From the NCBI GenBank assembly GCA_977006965.1, contig OZ345360.1:868001-932000 (forward strand): a stretch of DNA of 64,000 nucleotides, written 5' to 3'. Position numbers and translations under genes: made by a program. The DNA is from Phymatolithon calcareum (lineage: Eukaryota; Rhodophyta; Florideophyceae; Hapalidiales). This document shows, in pieces, positions 54,146 through 63,800 of the stretch. Under the pieces are notes generated by a model. That model did no database searches, had not been told where the DNA came from, and worked only from the letters and a program-made list of their open reading frames with translations. Each line of letters begins with the position of its first letter. Within the stretch, counting starts at the first letter, position 1.

Positions 54146-54709
54146 TCAAGGATTTTGCTCAAGCAGGCGCTGCTTGGATGACAATTGAGCGACTAATCGA
54201 GCAGAATATGCATCAAGAGAGTTGGCGATAGCCTCCAGGTACAACGTTCGATTCCAAATGGCCTGGACGTCTTCTGCGCAAATAGTAACCTGTTCACATC
54301 GAACTGCCATCTCATCTGCTGACTTTGCCAGAACCTCCATATTATTTCTGATATTTTGGTAAAATACGAGAGCAGAGGAGTTCATACGAGCGAGCGCAGT
54401 GTAGTCCGTAGCCGCGACTAGGTTATTTGGGGAGTCGAGTCAACAATGATACGTGCAGAAGAATGAATGAAAATTAGCGATGAGACAACCAGACGCACTG
54501 AATCAGGGAAAAACGGTTTGCAGTATCTTCTTCAATCAATTTCAACGGAAAGCTAATATCCGAAACTGACGAGTGGCTGAGATCGGTACTCACTCACCCT
54601 TTGCACTCGTCCTCATAGTACATTCAGTACTGTCTAAGAAAGAACGCAGCATATCATCGGTCTTCTCCAGTTGCTTCTCCCCCATATCTTCAGGGGCTTG
54701 AGGGGCCAT
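54146..54709 (-). CDS. BLOC1S2: BLOC-1/BORC subunit 2 (BLOC1S2) homologue, two exons
   Basis: Model complement(54146..54417, 54598..54709), 127 residues. The intron (180 nt) has G/GTGAGT..CCTAG with CTAAT in the expected place. BLOC1S2 is a small helical subunit of BLOC-1 and BORC, which act in endosome-lysosome biogenesis and positioning. The second exon gives TDYTALARMNSSALVFYQNI (in the place of the human TSEDYKLLENMN block) and the end LEAIANSLDAYSARL (human LEQAAYKLDAYSKKL). The length is as expected. Its 3' end is about 75 bp from the convergent CobW stop. Confidence 0.8.
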
Positions 54710-54902
54710 CAAGCCGCAAGATGGTCAAACTGCAGCGCGAGCTTGCCTGCCTGCCAACGGCACCAGACAAAAACAAGTAGCCTAGCGAAGCGGCGGTAGC
54801 CCGGTGCCCGCGGTACTTCGGTTTCTGTATTCCGATGACGAAATTTCTTGTTTGCCCCAATTGATTTATTTGATTTGTCGTTGATTTTTTTCTGCCAAAC
54901 AG

Positions 54903-55109
54903 GCTGATTTTTGTCAACACAACGACGTCCTTGTGAAGGAACAGCTCCCCGTCGACAAAACGTATAAGCTCGGCACCAATGAGCACGGCCTCAAGCGAAC
55001 ATCGATTGTCCAACGCCTCAATGCTGACCTCATCTACGTCGTCTACTGCATGGCATTGGCTTGCGAGTTCACAATTTCCGCCGAAAACTGTTTCATGCAG
55101 AACCAATGA
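54903..55109 (+). CDS. Possible terminal exon of an unrecognised gene
   Basis: A 69-codon open stretch follows a good acceptor (TTTTTTTCTGCCAAACAG) and ends with TGA at 55107-55109. It encodes VKEQLPVDKTYKLGTNEHGL, then RLNADLIYVVYCMALACEF. The upstream exon is unresolved: the ATG at 54721 stops at a TAG after 19 codons, and joining from the ATG near 54834 needs a poor donor (GTTTGC). The opposite strand also reads open here. No family was recognised. Confidence 0.3.
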   Translation, partial: ADFCQHNDVLVKEQLPVDKTYKLGTNEHGLKRTSIVQRLNADLIYVVYCMALACEFTISAENCFMQNQ

Positions 55110-55372
55110 ACCACGATTGCGACCGATCGGTCCAGGTAGTGACGTGTACAACATTACAGACGTAACGGCAGTACATCAGACAGACGTCGGTAAGCCACAG
55201 CAGTGTGCACGCTAGAGTCCACGCTGATTCGGGAACAAGACATAGTTGCAGCGCCAGCATCCGTCTCTTTCGCAAACCCCCTTGTTCGATTGCACCAGGG
55301 CTATACAATTCGGTTGCCAGTGAATGCATCTGCTCCTCAGTGACAGGGAATGTCATTGAATCAGGGAACATA

Positions 55373-56590
55373 ATGTCTCAAGAAAGACCTTTACCGCAAA
55401 GTCTCCCTATCGAAGACTCTCAGTCACCCAAGAAGGCCGCTCTCGTTTCTCCAACAGCAGAATTTTCCTCCGCCGCCGTGGCCGCCGGTCAGCAGTTAAT
55501 AGTTGTCAATGGCGCGTCCGAGTTTGTAGGTTCCTACATTGTCCGAGGTCTTCTGGAGAAGGGGAAGTATGTGCGTGGAATTGTGCAGAACAATGTCAGC
55601 TTTCAATTCCTACAGAAGCTCCCTGGCGCCCTGGAACGTCTGCAAATAGTCACTGTGCGTGATTTCCACGGCAAAGACAGCACGAAGAGGTTAGTAGATG
55701 CTTTCCGCGGCGCCTATGCCGTGATCCATGCATCACCTGTCGGTGTGCAGATGAGAAGAATGAGCGCGCTCATGCCGTCCTCGCGTGTAATGGACTCTGT
55801 TGACGCAGTTGTGGATGCTGCCTCTGAACCTGGATCCACTGTGAAACGTGTGATTCACCTTGCACAGGAACTTTCGGTGTTCGACCCTCTGAGTCACTCC
55901 ACGGACTCGAGCGCAACCCTTGGCGAAGAGGACTGGTACGACGTATCGCGGAACGACCGAGTCGCTTCTGATTACATTGCGTACGCACATACCGTTGCGG
56001 AAATGAAACTTTGGTCTCGAGCAACTCGGCCTTCAATTCCGTTCACGGTTTGCTCTGTTATCCCTACCTTTATGGTTGGACCTGTTTTGTCTCCGGTTCA
56101 TATTTCCACAGCACATCCCATGCGATTTTTGCACAGTATTCTGGCGGGACGATTTACGGAGTTACCATCAGTACCATTCTCACCGATAGATGTGCGCGAT
56201 GTGGCCTCGACTTGTATAGGTCTCGTCGATCATCCGAAAGTCAGCGGGAGAATTTTGCTTTGTCCGAGCGACATGACAACGATGGAGTTTGTCAAGAAGT
56301 GCAAGGCAATATACCCCAGATATCCATGGCCAAAAGAGGCCGGCCCTACACGGTGGAAGTTATTCGGTGGTGACAGCGACGCTAAAAGGTTGATGAAGAC
56401 TTTCTATTTTCTGTCAAAAGCGCGGCAAGGACACAGGTATAAGTTTAACAATGACCGTGCAAAAGATATCTTGAGGTTGCCTTTTCGAGACCTTTCTGCT
56501 ACTCTTCGAGAATCGATAGATTCAATTATACAGTCTGCATGCGTGAATGACCTTCGAATTCAAATTGATGCGAATGCCGAAGAGAACTAA
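55373..56590 (+). CDS. Atypical extended SDR / dihydroflavonol-reductase-like protein
   Basis: A 405-residue protein with a Rossmann fold: NAD(P)-site variant NGASEFVGSYIVRGLLEKG (46-64), HASPVGVQ, and the downstream IPTFMVGP block that follows the active site in DFR/CCR-type epimerases. The catalytic YxxxK does not survive: where relatives have YFVSKTLAE this protein has IAYAHTVAE, so the Tyr is Ile and the Lys is His (a Tyr lies one position before). It may bind NAD(P) without acting as a standard reductase. Start: the longer open frame begins with GTG; the first ATG is at 55373. Confidence 0.75.
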   Translation: MSQERPLPQSLPIEDSQSPKKAALVSPTAEFSSAAVAAGQQLIVVNGASEFVGSYIVRGLLEKGKYVRGIVQNNVSFQFLQKLPGALERLQIVTVRDFHGKDSTKRLVDAFRGAYAVIHASPVGVQMRRMSALMPSSRVMDSVDAVVDAASEPGSTVKRVIHLAQELSVFDPLSHSTDSSATLGEEDWYDVSRNDRVASDYIAYAHTVAEMKLWSRATRPSIPFTVCSVIPTFMVGPVLSPVHISTAHPMRFLHSILAGRFTELPSVPFSPIDVRDVASTCIGLVDHPKVSGRILLCPSDMTTMEFVKKCKAIYPRYPWPKEAGPTRWKLFGGDSDAKRLMKTFYFLSKARQGHRYKFNNDRAKDILRLPFRDLSATLRESIDSIIQSACVNDLRIQIDANAEEN

Positions 56591-56870
56591 TCATCGTGCT
56601 GTTCGATAAGAAGTTTAACCGAAGTGGTCTTCTTTCGTTCTGTGCATAGATTATTAAATTTTCGTCTAGTCGTTCGCACGTCACTTCACGCTCTTGCTTG
56701 TCCGAGGAGTTTGTGGAGCTCACCCAATTGATGCATGATCCCTTGCGAAACAATTTTAGTTATTCTTTGATCGAATAATAAAATAAACAAAAAGATAAGA
56801 CCGTACCTAAACCAACACTAGGCTGCACCAGCATTGCACGTCCACTATTTCACCTAAGGGGCGGTCTCCT
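56591..56870. other. Convergent 3' intergenic
   Basis: A short spacer between the SDR and PEX22 stop codons; it is AT-rich near 56760-56800 and nothing else is seen. Confidence 0.5.
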
Positions 56871-57722
56871 TCAAGGTTTCGGAGAAGGAATTTCGAAGAA
56901 TTTCCCTAAAGTGGTGTAGTTAAGAACATTATTTCCTGACGGACCTGTGGAAGACTTGGCGCTTGGAGAAACGAAGGCAACAAACTTGACAAACTTTTGC
57001 AACCCGGAGATGACACTTGCCGTTTCGTCTATGTGTAGGTCCGGTTCAATTTGACGAACGATTGAAATACGACCAGCTGTGGTTTCACAGAAAAGAACTT
57101 TGCGCGGATCCAGACCATGTTTAAACAAAAGTCCATCACGCAGTGCTTTCATCACGTCCTTCTCCTCCTCATCGGAATCGACGCGGACGATTAGGTAAAG
57201 ATCAAAAAGGGTGGCGAAATTATGCAAAGACTTGGCAATATCTGCTTTCAATACCAAACCTTTTGAAGGGTCAGTCCCGTTTGCACAAGCTCCAGATACG
57301 GTCAGTTGTGAGTTGGAGATGTGCACCGCTTCGATTTCGTCGACAGCACTTGTTGAACCATTACTTTTCTCGTCGGTCTTTGCTGGTGCTCGCGGTGTGA
57401 GTTGAACAAATTCAAAAATCGACCCCGGGAGATTTCCAGGTTCAGCACCAATGGTAACCTTCTGAACGCCAGCAAGAACTTTCAATCTTCTCTGCTCTCT
57501 CTGGCGTCTTGAAGTGGAAGAACCGGGACGAAAAGCACCAGCAGTTCGGCGACGGCGATCAGAATTCGGATTTTGTTTACGCTGGCGCCATGAGTAGAAC
57601 AATGCAGCAGCTGCCAGCGCTGCAAGCACAACTGGCCCTGTCCCTGCACGCGCAACAGCACCTCGAGTGTAATATGTAAGATAGGCGAGAAAGCGAGAGC
57701 CAAGAGCTCCTACCAGCGACAT
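56871..57722 (-). CDS. PEX22: Peroxin 22 (PEX22), plant-type
   Basis: A 283-residue peroxisomal membrane protein that anchors the ubiquitin-conjugating enzyme PEX4 for PEX5 recycling. A transmembrane segment (about residues 28-44: TGPVVLAALAAAALFYSW) is followed by a basic stretch and then the cytosolic domain. The domain carries the plant PEX22 signature: LFDLYLIVRVDSDEEE, KVLFCETTAGRISIVRQIEP and DLHIDETASVISGL. Start: the open frame begins with GTG 11 codons upstream; the ATG at 57722 is used. Confidence 0.88.
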   Translation of the reverse strand: MSLVGALGSRFLAYLTYYTRGAVARAGTGPVVLAALAAAALFYSWRQRKQNPNSDRRRRTAGAFRPGSSTSRRQREQRRLKVLAGVQKVTIGAEPGNLPGSIFEFVQLTPRAPAKTDEKSNGSTSAVDEIEAVHISNSQLTVSGACANGTDPSKGLVLKADIAKSLHNFATLFDLYLIVRVDSDEEEKDVMKALRDGLLFKHGLDPRKVLFCETTAGRISIVRQIEPDLHIDETASVISGLQKFVKFVAFVSPSAKSSTGPSGNNVLNYTTLGKFFEIPSPKP

Positions 57723-58332
57723 CGGCTCGGTGCGTGACACCGATCTCGGCGTCACCTGTTATTTCCGTCGGTGACTAACTGCTGCTCCTTCGCTCACTCA
57801 AAATTGATGATTTGCAGTCAAGTGTATGATAGAAGAAAAGTAAACTTTGCGTCATTGCAAATGACTCTCCGATTTTGGGTGAAAAATTTCACCTACAGTA
57901 CATCAACTCCTGAAGGTTATAGGGTCTAAGGAGCCATGTTGGAAAACTAGGGCTACATTACTGTACCAGTGTTTGCCAGCCCTACTAGGGCTGTGCAACA
58001 AAATTGGCGACGCTGGAAAACCATTGCAAGTACGAAATTGGTCAGGAAAATTAGGACACTCAGCGTTTCGCCAGTTAAAACGGCATTCAATGAACGCAAG
58101 CACATATAACGCGCGGCAAAATCTCCCAGGCGGCGAAAAGCTGAATCAACGTGAGTCAAGCCCCATGTCTTAACACGTAGTTTAAATATGCATATTTTCC
58201 GATAAGAGTTCGGCCCTTCCCCCTGAACTGGTTGCTACAGTAGTGAAGCTGTACGAATATTGCGAACCGCAGAACAGCCTTTATAGGTTTTCAGTGAAGC
58301 TCATGCTTCCCCCCAACATTTCCATTGCTCAG
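57723..58332. other. Promoter region of PEX22; upstream exon(s) of the Ser-rich gene may lie here
   Basis: No ATG joins cleanly to the exon at 58333-58404. Candidate donors (for example GTGAGT near 58151) give frames with stops. Nothing else was identified. Confidence 0.4.
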
Positions 58333-59586
58333 TGTTCTTGAGTCTCTTCCCAAATTGGACTTGCACGTCGCTGGAATTGGCAAATGGGATGAGGGGCGAC
58401 TTTTGTAAGTACGTACTGCTCCTGGCACCTGAAGGACGTTTTTCAGCGCGATGAAAGCTAACGGAAACCATCTCACAGACTGTTCGCAAGGTGCTTCAAG
58501 TCCAAGAAATCAGAGCACGATGAAAGCGAATCAGAGCACATCCCTACTAGAAGAGAGCTCTCTCAAACAGCTGAGCACGGCAAAAATGTGGCGGGGGTCG
58601 CGATACGAGCAAATGGCGATCACTTGGAACGACAAACGTCCTCAGGGTCTGAGATAATGAATAATGCACGCTCTGTTTCATCGCCAACAGAGAAAGTGAC
58701 TCTTGATGATGTTGATTTGCTGGATGTGAAAGTAGTAGGCGAACCCAAGCGGGAAGCAACTGGTACTGTCCCTGCACTCATTTCATCGAATTCTCATGGT
58801 CGCTCATCTACATCCTCTGCTTCTGCGGAGGATTCGGAATCTCGCTTTGGGGATCGGTCAAGTGGAAGCTCTTCCTCATCTAAATCGTCTCTTCCTTCCG
58901 CAGTGGGATCGGCTTCCTCTCGAGGGGGTCCGAGCTCAATTCTGAGCGCGAGAGCTCAGGGGTCTGGATTTCGGTCTCTGAGGCAATCGTCAAGCCTTAA
59001 TACTGACAAGGAAGCATCAAACAATATTGAAGATTTGGTTCTGTTGAAGCCAGGACGCAGCAGTTTTGAAGACTTGGCAAATAAGGAGAACAAGTTTCGA
59101 AATGTCTCATCGTCTTCTGCGGCGAACGAGTACGTTGTGCAGAAAAGCAGTGAATCGACGAATTTGCTGTCACTGTCTGATTCTTCGAGCAATTCCAGTT
59201 TTGACAGCTCGCAGTCATCATCCGAGAAAAATGTGCTTGACAACGTACGGTCTCAATCGAGCAGCTCGTCAGACTCTTTCAAGTCAGCAGTTGGAGAAGT
59301 CGATAGTCCTGCAACTTACGCGTCTGAGCATCTTCTGGAGCTGCACTCGTCACAGGGTGTGTCCAGCAGCGATTCTAGCCACATATATGTGACAACCACC
59401 AGTTTCGCCAATACCCATGTCGATTCCAGCACCACGAAAAACGCGTCGACGATTGAAGACTTAGCCCAAACGTCGGCTTCAACGCTCACCTCGCATGGAA
59501 TTTCTGAGCGAACTTCGGCTACCACGTTCACATCCACAACAGATTCTAAGACTGCTTCATCTTTGACGAGCAGTAACAGGTCTTAG
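58333..59586 (+). CDS. Ser-rich disordered protein, 5' end unresolved
   Basis: At least two exons: 58333..58404 and 58479..59586. The intron between them (74 nt) has GTAAGT, a GCTAAC site 16 nt before the end, and CACAG; the upstream exon follows a pyrimidine-rich acceptor (ATTTCCATTGCTCAG) and reads ESLPKLDLHVAGIGKWDEG. No start codon lies in the first listed exon, so another 5' exon is missing. If translation instead starts at the first ATG of the long exon (58657) the product has 309 residues. The body is extremely rich in Ser with short acidic motifs (LVLLKPGRSSFEDLANKE) and low complexity throughout. No domain is visible. It may be a phosphorylated scaffold or regulator; this is a guess. 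Confidence 0.6.
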
Positions 59587-59717
59587 AACATCGTTTCAGA
59601 ACTCAGTAGTCTGATAGTAAGAATTTATCCCTTTACTGCGGGGTATTGAATCGACGTAGATTGTCGAGCAGAAGATAAAAATAATAGAAGAGCAAATGGT
59701 TTATCAGAAACAACAGC

Positions 59718-60206
59718 TTACGTCCAATCCTAAAAAATCACAAGAAAGCGACGCGGGCGTAGTTAGTACCAGACGTTATGAACAGGATTGCAATAGTGGA
59801 TGCGCTACGGAAAACTTACTGCAATGTCGGTACCGCCAGTATTCCCGGAATATTGATTAGAAGGGGCATGGGAAGAAACTTTTTTGGGTCTGCGAGGGAG
59901 CGAAAATGAGGCCATAACATTGAGAAGGACGCGACAATGACACAAAAAAGAAACACAATTAGAGTTTTGAAATTTGAAAGCTTCGTTCCAGACTGGATTG
60001 GATTAAGACAGTACAACTTACGTTGTCCTCTGAGTGCCTCTCACAGCGCCTTTTCTGTGACGTTCCTCTGCCGCCTGAAGCATTTTTTCGCGCAGCTCAG
60101 CGTCTGTCGGGGTCATAGTTTTCCCTGAGGGCGGAGCTCCGCTGGCAGTTCGGCCTCCGCTATGCGCGGGAACATCTTCGTCGCCACCACAGCATGCATT
60201 CCCCAT
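59718..60206 (-). CDS. SVIP-like p97/VCP-interacting protein, three exons
   Basis: Model complement(59718..59729, 59820..59889, 60022..60206), 88 residues. MGNACC at the start predicts N-myristoylation at Gly2 and palmitoylation at Cys5/Cys6. Residues 38-57 (LREKMLQAAEERHRKGAVRG) match the VCP-interacting motif, with AAExR and the closing RG. This is the layout of SVIP, which inhibits ER-associated degradation by binding p97. Introns: 132 nt (GTAAGT..CGCAG) and 90 nt (GTAAGT..TTTTTAG with a perfect TACTAAC). The last exon has only 12 nt, encoding DWT and stop; animal SVIP also ends in a Trp-containing tail. The gene is divergent from the cryptochrome gene. Confidence 0.75.
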
Positions 60207-60369
60207 GGCGACTTGAGGTCAACGTCAACAAGTTTGCCGGCGCTGCACAGAGCACGCAGTCAGCTGACTGCAAGCCTCGTGCACGAGATAACAGCTCGAG
60301 CGGGAAGGATAATAAACGAACCCTTTCAGTTGCAACGGTTGCACACGGATACCCCCAAATTTTGCAAAA

Positions 60370-60430
60370 CGCCTAACTTTTTAAAGTTTGGCGCGTGTGT
60401 CACAAAACAAATTTTAAAAAATTTGTTTTG
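60370..60430. repeat. Two adjacent inverted repeats
   Basis: 60370-60393 is a short imperfect hairpin with CGCC/GGCG ends. 60403-60430 is an exact palindrome with 13-bp arms and an AA centre. Both lie in the divergent promoter region between the SVIP-like and cryptochrome genes, so they could be regulatory. Confidence 0.75.
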
Positions 60431-60887
60431 AGTTTCCCATGCAAATTTGTTCACCAGTGTAAAGTTTACAGTAGAACTATGAATCTTCCAATTTGCACGT
60501 ATGATACGTGCGCAGGTTTTGTTCGTACGAACATATCAGTGGGGTATTTTCGATGTCCCCTTGAAAAATATCTGAATACAAAATACATACAAAACCCTGT
60601 CGTGGACCAGATGTTGTTGTTCAATTGAAATTCATGGGGTTCAATTGTACATGGTATCATAGTTCAGCCTCAGGTGTGGCCAAGGCCTCCCGATATTATT
60701 CGCCGGTAGCCGTTTCGCATCACGAATGGCCAGGGTTGTTTTGTGCGAGAGACCTGTCCCAGCATGCCCGCACGCTTAGCTCACTCGTCCCTTCCATCGG
60801 CTATGCGGTTAAACTCGTCGTAACCTCAGTCCATGACGCTCCTGTGCTCACCATATCTGTTCTGCGTTTTCTAGCACACCTCCGGCC

Positions 60888-63800
60888 ATGCTCCGGGAGG
60901 GCCCTGCGACCCTAGCGCCGAACCCGAAACGGAGGCGGACTCATATTTCCGCTTCGCAATCACAACTTCCACAGTCACCATCGCCATTGACACCAGGGCA
61001 CCCCGATGGTCCCCGTCTGCCAACATCTGTTCCAGCGGCCTCCGCTTCTCCCCCGCCCAGTGCCGCCAAGTGGTTCAGAAATCCAAGCGTCGTCTGGTTT
61101 CGCGGCCATGACCTACGTGTCGAAGACCATCCGGCCCTTCTCGCCGCTGCGCAACGCGGCGGGCCCGTGGCACCACTGTTTATCTGGGACGAGGAGGACA
61201 ATTTTGGTAAAGACCTAGGAGAAATGAAGCGTTGGTGGCTTGAGCACTCTTTACTAGAACTCGCCAAGGATTTGAAGAAACTAGGCGTTCCTTTGTATCT
61301 TCGCGTAGGTCGAAGCACTGTTGAGCTGCGCAAGTTTCTCAAAGCCACCGGGGCAGACGCAGTTTTCTGGAACCGATGCTATGAACCAGACCTTTTGCAA
61401 AGAGACGAAGAGATGAGGGCGGAACTCGGTCTGGATGGCATGACTGCGGAGAGCTTTAAAGCTGAGCTACTCGTCGAGCCCTGGGAATTGTCCAACTCTT
61501 CAGCTAATCCTGTGTTCAACACGTTCCATTCATACATGCGCGCATGGATGGCTTTTCCACCACCCCCACAACCTTTTCCATGTCCTTCGCGCCTGCAATC
61601 AATCTCCTCAGAGGTCACCGTCGGTGAAGTCAGCGATTTGCGTCTACGGTATCCACAGGCCTTAGCGAACGGCTTATCTAAAATCTGGACACCAGGCAGT
61701 GCGCAAGCCAACGTTCAGCTGGAGAAATTTCTGCAAGAGATTTTCCCTGTTTTCGGGGAAGCCCGTTGTCGTCGCCATTTTAGCGGAACCAGTCGCCTCA
61801 GTCCTCACGTGCGATTTGGAGAGTTAAGCCCGAGGAGAATGTACCACGCCACGAAAGCTCGAGTATCTCGTTGGGATCCTACTAGAGAGCAATCAACTCC
61901 CCTTGCGACCGTCTTAGGCCTGACGGCGGGTGGGAAGCCAGACCTCGCTCACGCAAGCGATTGTCTGCGAAAAACAACTGCAGTTGAAGACTCGAATGAA
62001 AAGGCATCTGATGATTCTGAATCATCCACTCGCAGTTCATTGACGCCAAATCACAAGGAAGCAAGAAGCGTATTGGAGAATGGGCCGGTGTTGGGAACTG
62101 GACGCGAAAACGGGTTGTCATCCAAGAAAGTCGCCAAAAAGCCGAGATCGGTAAGAGCAACAAACGAGGACAAAAACAGCGAAGTTGAAGGGCACAACGG
62201 CTGCAATTTTGTCGGGATGCCGCATATCGCTCTGTCGGCGAAAGCTTTCTTGAAGAATCTATGTTTACGTGACTTTGGCTATCACGTTCTGTTTCATCAC
62301 CCGACTTTTGGTACGAAGTCATTAGTCCCGGAATTTGATTGCTTTAAGTGGGCACCCGATGAAGGGTCCTTTGATGCATGGCGACTAGGGAATACTGGCT
62401 ATCCTTTAGTTGACGCGGCAATGCGTGAGCTGCGAAGTACAGGTTGGGTACACAATTCAATGAGGTTTCTCCTTGCTTGCTTCCTCACAAAGTATTTATT
62501 GCTACCTTGGCAACGCGGGGTGAAGGAATTCTATGGCCTTTTGTTGGATGGAGATAATTCATCTAATGCGTTAGGTTGGCAATGGACATCTGGAAGTAAC
62601 ACCGATTCCTTCCCGTTCAGCTGTCTCGTCAATCCTGTAAGATTTGGAAACATACTGGATCCAAATGGCGATTATGTGCGGCGATGGGTACCCGAATTGG
62701 CCAGGTTGCCGAAGGAATTTGTCCATCAGCCATGGAATGCATCGGAAAGTGTACAAGTTGCGGCAGGATTAAGACTAGGAGAGTCGTACCCAATGCGAAT
62801 TGTGGAAACGGGAGAAGCTCGTCGAAGAGCAAAGGACGCTATGCTGAGGATGAAGACGATTTTTACTCAAATGCGACCATCTCGATTGTTATCCAATCTC
62901 TCCCTGGACGCCCTCGTGCGAGAGTGGCCCCAAGACTCGATGTGTAGTGATGAAGACGATCCTCAAGGTGGCAGATTGGGCCTTTTACCTTCTTTGTGGT
63001 CCCTCTTACAATCCAATGATTCTTCATCCACTGATTTTGGTGCTAAGCCTGTTTCTGGTCACGAGGTTGACAGAAATGTCGCTGACTCTGTTGCAGCCCG
63101 TGCTGCTTGCGATAACCACAATTCCATCGAACATGCTTTAATAACTGCTCATTCCACGTCTGGACAGAACAATACGTCTGGTAACCTTCACTCCTCAAAC
63201 GACAAACGGAGGGGTGTCGGAAAGCGAAAAAAGGCCTTGCGTCCGAAAAAGCCTGCCGCCGTGCCAAGTGCTGCAGAAGATACTGTGCTAACTCCGGAAG
63301 TAAGTCCTGACCATGTCCAACGTATCAAAAACTCCTCCCAAAAAGAAAGCAATTCTAACTTTCCCACTGTCCCCCAGAAACGATCGGGACTTTCGTCGAG
63401 ATTACTGGCGTACGGCGGATTGCCTCCGTACCCCTCAGTGGGTCAACATCCTGCTGCAAACCCACATTACCAGCAACTCATAGTGCAGGCGCAGCTCAAT
63501 CAGGTACATCAACAGGCAAGTCAGCATCAAATGCCCAATAACGGCATGGTTTTTGAAGGAATGTACAGCGCGGGAGTGACTACGGCTCCTGGCACCGGTC
63601 TTCCGATTTCCAATTTTCCTGTTTTGATGGGTCATGGTCCAGGTGGTGTCGACTCTGGCTTGCCAAGTGGAATGAACCCGCTAGATTTTAGCAACCCTGC
63701 GTTTTATGCTCATCAGATGAATATGTCGCACATGTATGGACTAACATCAGTGATGCCAATGATGCCATCTCCGATGGGGGGTAGACCTGATGCAGATCAG

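Noticed and set aside
54690-55154. 154-aa minus-strand frame
   Set aside because: It overlaps BLOC1S2 exon 1 in a different register, its composition decays toward the end, and the plus-strand exon reading is at least as good.
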